From Tilletiaria anomala UBC 951 (taxonomy: Eukaryota; Basidiomycota; Exobasidiomycetes; Georgefischeriales; Tilletiariaceae): 64,000 bases of DNA. Shown one piece after another: positions 1-13,507 of the stretch. The stretch lies in the NCBI RefSeq assembly GCF_000711695.1, contig NW_013547013.1, forward strand, positions 62,001-126,000, read 5' to 3'. Position 1 is the first letter of the stretch, and the number at the start of each line of letters is the position of its first letter. A model generated the notes under the pieces. That model was not told where the DNA came from, made no database searches, and worked only from the letters and a program-made list of their open reading frames with translations. The translations under genes were made by a program, and so were the position numbers.

Positions 1-168
1 ACACAGCTCCCTTCCAATAGTCCAAAGGCATTAGGATGACCGATAATACGTCTCTATTCCCGCGGCAGCTCACGTCCTTCGCACGCGTCTCAGTAGTTCA
101 GCAGCCCACTGAAATAGACGTGGGGTGTCGTAAGAACTTTGTTGCATTTCATTTCTGCTGAGAGGTAA

Positions 169-2304
<2,136 letters not shown>

Positions 2305-2346
2305 TAGATATGCATTAGAAGTGGCTGCTGTGTCCACAAAACACCT

Positions 2347-3955
2347 TTATAGATCGTCAAAAAAATTACTTGATGCCTCTGGCATCGATGCCTGTTTCAG
2401 TGTTGCTGTGACGCGTGCTTCTTTCTTTGCCGATTTCGATACCTCCGCATCTGAGTCATCCGAGGCTCCTGAAGATGATGCTGCATCTCCTGAGCCCTGC
2501 ACTTCAGCATCCTCATCGGTCCCTTCATCCTCGCTGCCATCTAGAAGGTCCTTGAGGCTCGTGAAGCGTATAAAGTTTTCGTGCCCGATGCTTGCGAGCC
2601 AATCTCCAGCGTGTAAAGCACGCTCAACAGGAAACCCCTCGTGGTCCGCGGCGACACCCAGCAGCTTGTGTGGACTACGACGAATGTGAGTATTGTCAGT
2701 GTTGGAGCCTTGTTTTTTGCACGTGGACGTTCTGTAACACCCACTAAATTTGTACGACGCGAACCAACCCATCGCTGGAACCGGTGAGGACAGTGTCTTC
2801 ATCGAGCACATCAAGAGAATCGACACTGGCAGGATGACCTGCCAGACGATCGACGTGGTCCAGTAAGCCTTTGCTTGGGGCCCATATGCTCAGCGGGCCT
2901 AGTGACGTGCCAACGACAATCTTGTCACCGCTGGAGAAGAGACTGTGAGCCGAACGAACCTGGACATATCGCCGCGATCTACCTACCCTTTTATTGCTCG
3001 AACGGATAGAAGTTCGTCCTCTTGATCTGCGCTGCACTCCACACCTTTCTTTCCGGCTCGCGGATCGATGACCGAGAGAATTCCGTCGCCACCGACACAT
3101 ATTAAGCGGCTTCTGGACTCCGAAGGTATTTCCTCGTCCTGGGGAGGAGCCTTGTGTTTGGAATCTTTGCGCAGCTTCATGGGGGCTCTCAGGTGAGATC
3201 TCCACATCATGTCTGTCACCCAGTCCGAGTGATGTGACCAGCTATGGACACTTGACCGGCTGCCCGCATTGCCGATGCCGCTGTGCAAAGAAGATGTTGG
3301 CACGCGTGCGTCCCACATTTTTACCACGCCATCATCGTCTCCTGTAGCGAACATTGTGGACGAGATAGGGAGGATGCAAGAAGGCGCGGCGCTGGAGGCG
3401 CAACACCTGCATGAGTTTGGGTACTCTTCCATGTGGTGACTTCCACTCACTCATGTGCCTTTTTCCATTCCTGTAGCACGGACCCGGTCTGGACATCGAT
3501 TCGAGAGATGCTCATATCTTTGGCGATGGCAAACACTGAGGTTCCATCTGGCCACGAGCCGAAGACAATAAATCAGATGTTTGGTAGAGCTCATTGCTCT
3601 CTGAAGCCCAGAGCTTACCTACGCTGAATCGTGCAGCACGACAGCTCTTGCTGCCAGACTTGACAGTCCAAGCTTTTGAGTACAGTCGAGAAGTATTACG
3701 CTCGTCCGACCTGTTCACAGACCGTTTTCTCTTCCCCGCCGCCGCAGCATCGTGCCCAGGCCGTCCGGAATCTTCCACGTGGTTGCGCTCGCCAACCTTT
3801 GTCCCGCTGCTGCCCGAGCGATGCAGATCCGAATAGTCAATCAGGCAGACCTTGCCGGAAACAAGAGCCGCTACCGCGATTTGACGGTCGGATTCCGGCA
3901 CAGCACTCTGAAGTAGATCCACATCAAGGACATCTGCAGCGAAGGGAACGTCCAT
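2347..3955 (-). CDS. JIP5: WD-repeat 60S biogenesis protein Jip5 (WDR55 family)
   Basis: WD40 protein of the Jip5/WDR55 family, nucleolar and linked to 60S subunit biogenesis. The ATG at 3953-3955 opens [16 protein letters not shown], matching the usual Jip5 N terminus. I read five exons: one to about 3617; one encoding [20 protein letters not shown]; one with [19 protein letters not shown] and [17 protein letters not shown]; one with [20 protein letters not shown]; and a last one ending in an acidic, Ser-rich tail and SSNFFDDL, followed by TAA at 2347-2349. Several WD blades are recognisable. The C-terminal acidic tail with a terminal FFxDL is also typical of the family. Exact exon edges in the middle are approximate. 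It is divergent from IRE1 and convergent with DBP3, another 60S factor. Confidence 0.87.
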
Positions 3956-4584
3956 GACGTTTGTGGAGGGCGCGCTGCGGCACTTTGAGAGCAAGCAGAG
4001 TTACCAAGCACCACCTACACGGGCTCTGCAATGCACAGAGTGTGAGGATTCCCAGTCCTGTTGACAATGAAGTCCTGCGATGTACGAGATTACAGGCGAG
4101 TTGACTTTGAAATGGAAAAGAGGATTTGGTACCGTTGGTGGTGACCGATGCGATCGATGAGCGGTTATTTTTGAGCCAACGCAACTACAGGCTACTGAGG
4201 GTGGTCTATGGAGTGGACCCTATGCGAATGGAATACTCCCTAGTCCCTAGAACTAAATCCCGATGGTGAATTCCGACTTCCGACATTCAAGCCCTAAATG
4301 CCACTTGGGCTTCGTGACTTCTTCTCATGAGCGTATCAACTTGCGACCACCCCCACTGGTGTTCTGCACGGCTTTCGTCTTCTGCACCACAGAAAGCTCA
4401 TGCCAACAAGATATTCTCCTTGTAGCAAGCCCTTCTGCAGCGAGATACTGAATCCCTCCTGGATCTCCTGGGTTGCACAATTTGCTTCCCGGATTTTGCG
4501 GGCGGGACGGGCATGTGTGAGGGCATCCTCTGAAGGGACCCTGCTCAGCGCAGCTGCAGGCATGCCTTCGAAATATCCCAAGCA
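3956..4584. promoter_or_regulatory. Divergent intergenic region JIP5/IRE1
   Basis: 629 bp between two divergent starts, so it must carry both 5' ends. Short ORFs on both strands have no recognisable product. No clear TATA or UPR-type element was identified. Confidence 0.5.
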
Positions 4585-7500
4585 ATGCCTGCTCGAGCAC
4601 AAAGCACTCCTGGAAGGGGGTCGTTTCGGCTCGGACTCTTCCCGACGCTATGCGTAATATGTTTGCTGACCTTCGCTGTCAGTCAAACATACGGGCAACA
4701 CGGCGTTGATGGTTCCAATGACGAACCACAGGCGCTCCCTCGGCCCGGTCTCGCTGCATCGCGCGACGCTGATCCTTCTCATGGCTTGATACCTTCGCTT
4801 ACCATTTCCAACGCCGGAGACTTGAAGCTCCTGGACATTGCCATGGTGACATGCACTGATGGCTCTCTCCATGGCGTTGAACGCGACACTGGCAATAAAG
4901 TCTGGTCGATCACATCACAGGCGTCGCAAATTCAAAGCGATTTCGGACCGTCGATCAGGTCAAGCTACGGCCCTCGGAAGCTCTCCTTTGCTGAAATGAT
5001 GGGCGAGGCCCGAATTTTCGATCCTGCAAAGGGCGCTTCCGAGGATTCTGGACTATACGTCCTAGAACCCACCGGCAATGGTGACATCTACATTCTCGTC
5101 GCCACTGGCAGGGATACTCACGATGCCGACGCCGCGCCCCATGTGGAAGGGCCCAGACGCGGTCTGAAGCTCAGAAAACTGCCACTCAACGTACCCCAAC
5201 TCATTACTTTATCGCCCTTCTCCTTTCCCGGCGATGATTCGAGAGTCTTCATCGGAAAGAAGGAATCAAGATTGGTTGAAGTCAACGCAAGGACAGGCGA
5301 GATAGGCGCCATCTACGGAGGGGATGCAATTTTTCCAGCCTCCCCTGAGCGACAAAATCATGAGCAGAATCATCGCCTGTCAGACCATCAATTACGGGTA
5401 AACCCTGGAGATCCATCCTCTGAAGGCGAGTGGGCGTTGATCGGCCGGACTGGTGAGTCAAGGCACCGTCGAACACTGAAAGCAAACAAGCATGAAATGA
5501 CCAAGTTCACTTCCAAAGATTACTCACTGTCCATCCATGCCAAGCACGATCCCTCATACACACAGACGCTCCACTTAAGTCTCTACACGCCGAATTTGGC
5601 CGATCGCGACATTCTTTCAGCATGGTCCAGTATGAACTATCCGGACTCTCGTAGGTTACTGAGCCTGCCCGAAGAAAGTTCCCTACTCTGTCTAGACATG
5701 TCGTCAAGTCGATCCCACGAGACTAAATCGGAAGGTGCTCTATGGACATCAAACTTTGAGAGTTCGGTGTGAGTCTCCGAAAAGATGATTCCTGAGTTTC
5801 ATTCTTGGACTCATGCAAGCAATTGTCTCTTTTTGTGGGCAAAAAAACCTTCAAAAATCACTGACTTTTTTTACAGTGCATCTATCTTTGATTTCGTCAA
5901 AGTCGAACCAAGCACTGGCCAAGACGGCAACGCCACGCCTCACAGTGCGTCGAGGTCTCGGCCTGTGCTGATTCCGCATCCAACCGTCGATGTCTCAAGC
6001 ATTATTATCGAACACCCAGCGAGATCACATCTCGAAGGAGATGCAAAAGACATCTTTCTCGGCTTTTCTGGAGACTCGCTCTTTGCAATGAGTTCCGATA
6101 GATATCCTTTGGTCGTCTTGTCGCCGCCGGCCCCCTTGTCTCACATTCTTGATGGGTCGGCCAAGTCAGGCGCGAATGGTCACCAGCACGATTTGACTTG
6201 GCATGATGCTCCGAGCCGTAGAGGCTGCGGCGGCATCTCCTGCTGGACGGGTGCATATCGAGTCCAGAACGATGATGTGGCCGAATGGGCCATGAGGGAG
6301 GCTCTGCTGGGCTCTGCACCGTTGCTTGGCATTGGGGGCAGAGAGGTTGATCATGCATCGTCAAGGACGGCTTTTACACCCATTATTTATGCACCTCCGT
6401 CAAGTGATCGAGCCGGATCAAGCGCTCCGGATGCTCGTTCGGATGACGTCAGGCGCAGCCCTAATTCAACGCTCTCAACCTTGCTTCTCCAGGCCGTCCT
6501 TATCATCTCCGTCACATTAGTATCGTGGGCCATCTGGACGGGTCTCCGGCTTCAGGAACGCCAAAAAGCGATCGAAGCAAAGGCCTTCGTAGAGTCCGTC
6601 ATTTACGTCCCTATACACCCGCCCAGTGCCGATGGCACCCGACTTCCTTTGGAAGCAAGTGGAGCTTCGCCGGAAATCCGGAAAGTAAGTCAACGTGTCA
6701 TTGCTGAGGGGAAAGCAGTGCAGGACAACAATCAGGACGCTGGTGAGCAGCCGCAGGCAAATGTGCAAGATCAACATGAGATGGTTGAGTCAGGGAAAAG
6801 CAGCGTTGCGAAGCGGCGGCGGCGAGGAAAACGCGCCGGTCAAGCCGTAGCTGCGAAGCTGGCCAAAGTGAAAGAGACTTGTCTCGAAGAAGTTCACCAG
6901 GAACACATTGAGCCGCCGCCAGATCGGAAACCGCATGAGACATCGGGGCGCATAAACCCAGCAGCAGTGCACGACCCACGCTCAAGACCGCTCCCCAACG
7001 GCAGCCCGGACAACACAATCGCAGTCAAGACCGCTACCCAGATAGCTCCTCCACAACCAGATGCGGCTGCAATCATGGCAACGAAGCCCGCCGAAGTGTC
7101 AAATTCGACACTGACTCTCTCAGACGAAGTGCTTGGTAAGTACAGTTTCAAATTGGTGGCATTGGCGTAGCAGCTGACATTGCCACCTTCGAAGGATACG
7201 GCTCTTCTGGCACTGTGGTCTTCAAGGGTACTTTTCAAGGGCGAGCGGTGGCAGTCAAACGGCTTCTGAAGGACTTTGTTTCGGTGGCATCCAAAGAGGT
7301 TTCACTGCTGGAGTCTGCTGATGATCAGTGCGTGCTACCTAGACGGCTTGCAGGGAGGACTACATACTGATCATTTCACCCCTTTCATCTATTGTCCGTC
7401 CTCAGTCCTAATGTCGTGCGATATTTCTACAAGGAGATGACAGAGAGCTTCCTATATATTGCGCTCGAATTGTGCTCTGCGACACTGGCAGATGTCATCG

Positions 7501-8722
7501 AGAAGCCTTTGGACTACCGTGACCTCGGAAACCAGCTCGAACCAAAGCGCGCACTTTCACAGATCACCCACGGCCTTCTTCATCTGCATAACTTGTCCAG
7601 TGAGTGCTCGCGAGTCGTCTTGTAAGGGATAGCGCTAATTTATGCGATCGGTACAGTTGTGCATCGTGATCTCAAGCCCCAGAACATTCTCGTCACCCTG
7701 ACTACGAAGGGCAAGCTGAAGATGCTGCTTTCAGATTTCGGCTTATCCAAGAAACTTGATGGATTCGCGCAGTCTAGCTTTTCTCAGACCGTAAACAATC
7801 CCGGCGGGACTGTCGGTTGGAGAGCGCCAGAGATCTTGCGTGGCGAAGTATCAATGGATGCGGGGAGCGAGAGCACGGAGGCATCATCTGAATTGCCGGT
7901 AGAAAAACCCTCAAATGAGGAGAAGACGAAACTAACTAGAGCGGTGGATATTTTCGCTCTCGGATGCATATACTAGTGAGAGGATGCAGATATCCAGTTT
8001 GGAACTTGTCGCTGGTTAACCATTCTCCTTCCCGGCTAGCTATCTTTTGTCCAATGGTGATCACCCCTTCGGATCGCGATTCGAACGCGAGCTGAACGTG
8101 TTGCGAGGTCGAGTCGACTTGACCCGTCTTGATACTCTTGGCGAAGAAGGCAATGAGGCAAAACATCTCATCTTCAACCTCATCAACTCGGACCCGACGC
8201 AAAGAGCCTCCGCCCAAGACATCATCTCGCATCCTTATTTCTGGGATTCTAGCAAGCGTCTGTCATTTCTCACGAATGCCAGCGACCGCTTTGACACAAT
8301 GGAGCGTGATCCGCCAGCGCCAGCGCTCGTCTCACTAGAGAGTGGAGCACTGGATGTCATTGGGAAAAATTGGCAGCGCCGACTCGATCAGGCTTTTGTC
8401 CAAGACCTCGGCAAATTCAGGAGCTACGACCCTAAGAAGTTGCAAGATCTATTGAGGGCGATGAGGAACAAGGTGCAGCCCTTTGATGGTATATCTTCCA
8501 CCATTCTCTTGCTGATGCACAAGTGTTCCGCAGAGTCATCACTTTCAAGATATGCAGCCCCGTCTGCAACAGATTTTGGGGCCTTTGCCGGAAGGCTTTT
8601 TGAATTACTTCACACAGCGCTTTCCAAAACTGTTCTTGCACGTGTATGCCGTCATTATTGAGCAGCCGCTGTTGCAGCATGAGGCCAGGTTCAAAATATT
8701 CTTTCAGAGCGACCAGGAGTAA
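4585..8722 (+). CDS. IRE1: Unfolded-protein-response sensor kinase/endoribonuclease Ire1
   Basis: ER transmembrane sensor that splices the HAC1/XBP1-type mRNA. Seven exons (4585-5768, 5877-7135, 7195-7327, 7406-7599, 7657-7975, 8040-8472, 8534-8722) give 1,236 residues. In order: signal peptide (LFPTLCVICLLTFAVSQTYG), a lumenal beta-propeller-like domain with GSLHGVERDTGNKVW near its start, one membrane span (LLLQAVLIISVTLVSWAIW), a basic linker, and a kinase with GYGSSGTVVFKG, AVKR, HRDLKPQNIL, SDFGLSKK and WRAPEIL. The KEN endonuclease domain follows, with RNK-SHH and YFTQRFPKLFLHVY. The presumed RNase residues (human Y892, R905, N906, H910) all have counterparts, in RSYDP and RNKSHH. The intron at 8473-8533 falls inside that active-site segment. 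The protein looks intact. Its 3' end lies 101 bp from the stop of the convergent transporter gene. Confidence 0.96.
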
Positions 8723-8823
8723 GCTAAGCACACGTCGGAGAGCAAAGTGTATCATAGTTCATTGTATCCTACCGGCCAGCGATTGGTCAGATTGAAATTA
8801 TTACTCGAGATCGGCCTGTCGAC

Positions 8824-10708
8824 TCTATCGGTCCTTTCGGGAGTGCTGCAGAAAATGTAACAGTGGGTCGGCAGACTAAGGCTGACGGCCGGACCGAATC
8901 GCTAACTCACCTCAGGCTTGTGATCGCTCTCATGATCGACATGGATGAAAGCTCTTTCGACCATTGGCAGCATTTCAAGCCGGTCCTGAAGATCCTGGGA
9001 TACATCATGGGATAACCAGAGTGGAGTTTCAGGCTTCATGACGATGTCCACCTCCACGATGTACTAGAACAGGAGAGACGGCGGAGCGCAGCGTGAGTAT
9101 CGGCGTCCTTCAAAGTGGAGCCGTAGCGCCGGATGCGTCCAACTTACCTTTGGGCCAGAGTGGTAGGCTTTGCAGCTATCGATTTTCTCGATATTAGCAT
9201 GATGCAGCATCGCATTATATGTGACAAGCTGCATAAACTCTGTGGGGGCTGCTTGTCCCGCGAGCTCGCGGAACTGCAGGTAGGCCGTCCTGCTCCAGGA
9301 GAAGATGATGGCGAAGGAGATGCTGTATACTCGAGGGGAGGAAGAAAGTCAGACTGGGTTGCCTGGAATATGACTCCAATTGGGATGCGCACATCACAGC
9401 TCCCATAGGATCCAACCACCAAGCAATCTTTGCGCCGGCGGCAGATGTAAAAATACCAAAGCCGTTGATGAAGAGGTCGTTCCTGTGGTCCTCGTAGAGG
9501 ACTTGCACTTGAGACGAGAATTTGCGAAGACCGAAGCAGTATATGGCGAGAGACAATTTGACACAGAAAGCGACGCCAACCGCGATCAGCGAAGGTAAGA
9601 AGAAATCATTGAGGCCGCCGCTCTTGTGCGTAGCGATGTCTCGCAATGACTCGACGATCAGAATGAGCGAGACGGAGCCCATGAGGAACGCATAGACAAT
9701 GTTGCCAATCTGTCAGAAGCAGCAAGGAGAATTTGGGATCAACCGGGCACGGTTTACAGCATCGTCTAAGAGCATTAGTGACACGCACCGATTCGAAACG
9801 AGACCCTCCAATGGGCCACTTGCGTTCGTCAACATTGGAAGCCTTGCGATGCAACCAATTGAGAACCAGGTTCGCGAACTTCCACCCCCACCCCCCAAAT
9901 GAGATGCAGGTCAGCTCCGTCGCAGTGAATCAGGCGCTTGACACTGAAAGGCAATGTATAGCAAACGCACTGGATCAAAGACACTATCTGCTGCCGTTGC
10001 AAATAGCGAGAGCGACAGCGAGGATATTGCGGCATACAGCTGAAGGCCTGCGAGGACAAAGTTGGCGGCGATGGAAGTGTACACTGCGATGCGTACCTGT
10101 GAATGAAATGACATGAGGATGGATGCACGCATGGGAATTAGTGACTGAAGCAATGTGGAGATAGGTAGGCAAGCGTTGTCGAGTGCAAGCACCTTGAGTG
10201 CGTTCCTGTTGCGCTCATCAGCACCGTCGCTCGCGTGCTGGGCCATGGACTTCAGTAGGTTGTTGATGTGAGAGTTTTGTGTTTCATAGAACCTTGACAC
10301 GGCTTTCTCGAGCTTCCGACCTTTGCCCGAGACTCGCATTCGGATCTCTTGCTCATTGACCACGCGGGATCGAAGCAGCAGAGGATCGGTCTCCTCATGT
10401 GAGGGTGTGACAGGCCCGAGGCCGGCCGATGTGCCGACAGACCCCATTCGTTGGAGGTCGACGTGGTTTCCACCTGTCTCCATGTGTTTGGCGATGATGT
10501 GAGCATAATGGTGCGTGGGAAGCGAGGCGCTTGGCCCGACATTGATGTTGAGACTGATGTCGTTTCCTTGAGCAATGCTATGCTTCGGTGAGGACGGCTG
10601 TCCCAGCTGCTTGCCCATCTGCACGGCAGTCAGTTGTATCTCCTCCGGCAGGCTTTCCTTGACTTGTCCGCTGCCAGACTCTCCTGCTGTTTCGTTGTCA
10701 TGCGACAT
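8824..10708 (-). CDS. Cation diffusion facilitator (probable Mn-type CDF transporter)
   Basis: Metal/proton antiporter of the cation diffusion facilitator family. The ATG at 10706-10708 starts a long hydrophilic N terminus (about 150 residues, including EETDPLLLRSRVVNEQEIR). Membrane segments follow: SIAANFVLAGLQLYAAISS, SLSLFATAADSVFDP, MGSVSLILIVESLRDI, AVGVAFCVKLSLAIYCFG, then an AWWLDPMGA motif and a cytoplasmic C-terminal domain with VEVDIVMKPETPLWLSHDV and HVDHESDHKPE. The metal motifs are DSVFD in TM2 and DHRND in TM5, both DxxxD, the pattern linked to Mn-type rather than Zn-type CDFs. The last exon is tiny: after the GTGAGT donor following HKPE, an acceptor adds HSRKDR and TAG at 8824-8826. 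Without splicing, translation would stop two codons after HKPE. Middle exon edges are approximate. A 96-nt intron near 10095-10190 is open in frame. Confidence 0.88.
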
Positions 10709-11513
10709 GCTCGTAATGATTTATTCGGCTGGTGGGCCGCTGCTACGAATGGTGGCGACGATTGTGATGCGCTGTGCTTGTGTGCTTAAACCCTCCACTA
10801 CCTGGAAGCGATGTGGCATTCACAAGGCACAAGATTTCAACGATGCGTGCGAGTACATTCAAGCCCACGTCCCCAAGATCCCCCGGGCTGTGGTAGATGT
10901 GCATGGAGTCTGGAGAAATTGGAGCGTCGAGTGAGAACGAGACGTGAAATTAGAGCGCTCAGCAATCACCTCTGCTACGCTTGCTCTCCAGGTACATGGC
11001 ACAAATCGCACAAATGCGAACGCCCTGTCGGCGCAATTTGGATCAAGAGAAAGGGTGGCACAGCCCCCCCCAAAGACCAGACACGCTCAACTTTCGGCTG
11101 GATTCTGCCATCAAATTCAATGCCAGCACAGCCAGACATAACAGATAACTTTTGGAAAGCAGAAACGAAATCGAAGCATGAGACTGAGTACATAGCATCG
11201 AGAGCGCCAGTATTGCTACGGCTCACAAAGGCCAAAGAGTCACGAGCAGTGTGGCAACCGAGTGCGTACTGGTCATCAGAAAACGGCACAAAAGCGGCTC
11301 ATTGCACACCCTTCTATCCTGACTGTCGAAACGTGGAAAAAGTCAGCGGGCTCTAGGCTAGACGACATCCTCGCACCTCGTGGCGCCTTCCATGTTACAG
11401 AGTGTACCTTTTCCTCTGCTGAGCTTCCGCCAAACGCCAAGGTGTGATTGTGCGCCGCCCATATCGCTCCTGTACAATCCTCTTTCTGGGGGACCCACGC
11501 ATGCTCAGCAGGG
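10709..11513. promoter_or_regulatory. Upstream region of the CDF gene
   Basis: About 800 bp between the CDF start and the end of the decayed dehalogenase. It contains ORFs with no recognisable domain (for example on + at 10811-11356) and a run of C near 11067. I see no gene here. Confidence 0.45.
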
Positions 11514-12700
11514 TCAGGCAAATGCACCGCCCATTACTGAAAAGTGGCCCCCGCTTAGATTATGTCCCAAAAGGATCCGCGATGGCCAAAGGCAGACGCT
11601 GAGAGCTTCTCCAAAACTTGGACGCCCAACGCCGGGTCCGCAGCGCGGACAAAGACAAACACGCGCAGGGAAGACGAGTGTGTCGACTTGCCAAGGCTGT
11701 TGTCCACAAACTTGTGGCGAACTGCGAGATATTGAAAGTAGGCTATTGCCGCAAGGACTCTGCGACATCCTGCATGGCCGGATGTACCGGCATGAGCTCC
11801 TTTCGGCACCGCGCAAGGAAAGGGCCCGGGTGTGAGACAATGATGCTGCAACTGTGACAACAGTGTCCAAAATCACTGGGAATCTTCTCATGCAAACCTT
11901 ACTCACGAGGCCCTCAAAGGGGGGCACATCATGTGCGCGCACCTTTGCGTCCGTCAACGGTGCACCTCGCTTACAGAACGGCCCGATGTTGAGATTCGGG
12001 GAACGCTGGACAATCGCGAAAGGCCGCCCATCCATCGGAGGGAAATACCACCAAGGCCTCGCCTAGGATTCATGACCAAGTAGGTGACGAGGTCAGGGAA
12101 AAGGGATGGGGCGATTAACCCGAAAATGCCGCCCTAGTCCTGCACGACAAGCGTGTAGGGTGCGCCTTCCGTGTACAAACTCGGATGTCGACAATGTGCG
12201 CATGGATGCAATGGACCAACAATGTACGGTGACTGGTGGGGGCATCGGATCCGTCATTGATGGGTTTTTCTGAGCGTCCGAATCCGATGAGATCGGGTAC
12301 GAAGCCTGTAAACGCACGGGGAGAGGAGAGCAAGAGAGGGCAGTTCGTCCCTGCCTGATCAGTCTCTCGCATGACTTCAGCGTGCATGGGTACGGTGCGG
12401 GGAAGGCCGGCGACTCGGTCACGTGCTTTCGAGGTGCGGCGCTCTGCAAGAATCCAGAGATCATCTTGCGATACAGAAATCCACATATCGACTCTCTGTG
12501 CAGACACAGCAAAACCTTGGTCTACACATGCTCCGATAGGGTGGTACGGGCGGCATTGCACGACGAGCCCTCTGGTTCTGAAGTCGATGACTCTCCCGTA
12601 AGCACCGTGAAGCGAGACCCGAAGGTGCCGGAGACGGGTGCCGGGTCGATCGAGGGGGCGCGCATGGTTGCGAAAATTCAGGGCTCACGAGTCCGTTCGT
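11514..12700 (-). pseudogene. Decayed haloalkane-dehalogenase-like alpha/beta hydrolase
   Basis: Reading the minus strand, successive blocks match the haloalkane dehalogenase (DhlA-type) order. LCLHRES..GFLYRKMI (12512-12460) corresponds to the LCLHGEPTW oxyanion region. Next come VPDLIGFGRSEKP (about 12300-12260), SHRTLLVHCI, YTLVVQD-stop-GGIFGLI (about 12160-12115, for the QDWGG nucleophile elbow), LTDAKVRAHDVPPF and MRRFPVI (about 11970-11880), RAADPALG (about 11650), and GGHFSVMG (about 11540, for AGHFVQE). The blocks lie in different frames, needing about five frame changes; the first may be an old intron with acceptor tttacag before GCTTCGTACCC. A TAG at 12134-12136 replaces the Trp codon of the elbow. 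HGEPTW has become HRESIC, mostly explainable by C-to-T or G-to-A changes. The N terminus is not clear. Bacterial-type enzymes of this kind are uncommon in fungi, so horizontal acquisition followed by decay is an inference. Confidence 0.8.
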
Positions 12701-13507
12701 AGCTGAGCTGCTGCCATGGCCCTGAAGCCTTTTGCCTTGGAGCTCATCAACGGCTAGACCCGTCAAGGAGATCGATCTAAGCAGGAGGCCTGAGCCTGCG
12801 TGGTCATTGTTACTTTGACGCTGCACCGAATATATCAGAAAAGGACCACAGAGTGGAACCGGTGGGTGGTCTGTGCGCAGGCCGTGGACGATCGAAATTC
12901 CTGAGAATACCGAAATCCCCGGGTTTCCACTCCCGCTGGCGGTGGGCGATATTCTATTCATCTACGATGAAGCGAAGTTGACTGGAGTTTGCGTCATCAC
13001 CGATCGCACAATTGAGTGCTGTGCTGCCGCGCTTAACCCTCTTCTCTAGTCTGCAGCGAAAACACAGCCAGCCAGTATCCTCCAACTCTTCTGTGTGGCT
13101 GCGCCACCCGCCCTTGTTCTCTCGCCCTTGCCCGTTTGCCGCGCAGAGCCGCCGCCCGTTTCGCTCAGCTCAGACAGACACTCCGCCTATCAATTAAATC
13201 CATTCAATGACACTTGTGGCTTGGAGGGTTGAGTGGAGATGCTGACTGCACTTATATAACTCTCTTCCATTCTCTCTATTCCGCAGTCCACCACCGTCGG
13301 CATCATTCCTTCGCACGAGTTCTACTGTTCGCCCAACGAAAAGCGAAGGATCCAACAGCGACCGAGTCGTCGTAGCGTGCAAAGCACCCCCGGCGAGCAC
13401 GACATCACTTTCGCTCGCTTTTTTTCTTGCTGGCTGGCTGGCTGGCCTTGTTTGGCGCTACTTCTTTTGGAGTCTGCGCAGGGCCCACCCTACGCACTGT
13501 GGCCAAT
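12701..13507 (+). promoter_or_regulatory. Promoter and leader of the 6-phosphogluconolactonase gene
   Basis: The 807 bp contain pyrimidine-rich stretches (13030-13170, 13255-13290) and a TATA-like ttatataa at 13252-13259, about 250 bp before the ATG. Pyrimidine tracts of this kind are common just upstream of well-expressed basidiomycete genes. No coding potential was recognised. Confidence 0.4.
13429..13446. repeat. GCTG tetranucleotide microsatellite
   Basis: About four tandem GCTG units lie in the leader of the 6-phosphogluconolactonase gene. If translation started at the upstream in-frame ATG at 13427, they would be translated. Confidence 0.7.

Noticed and set aside
10811-11356. 181-codon plus-strand ORF upstream of the CDF gene
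   Set aside because: No recognisable domain and no codon periodicity that I could judge; more likely promoter DNA.
12382-12702. Plus-strand ORF opposite the decayed dehalogenase
   Set aside because: Antisense to blocks that match the dehalogenase on the minus strand.
13427-13507. N-terminal signal-like extension of 6-phosphogluconolactonase
   Set aside because: It is in frame but includes a microsatellite-encoded stretch, and the ATG at 13508 gives the standard protein; kept only as an alternative.
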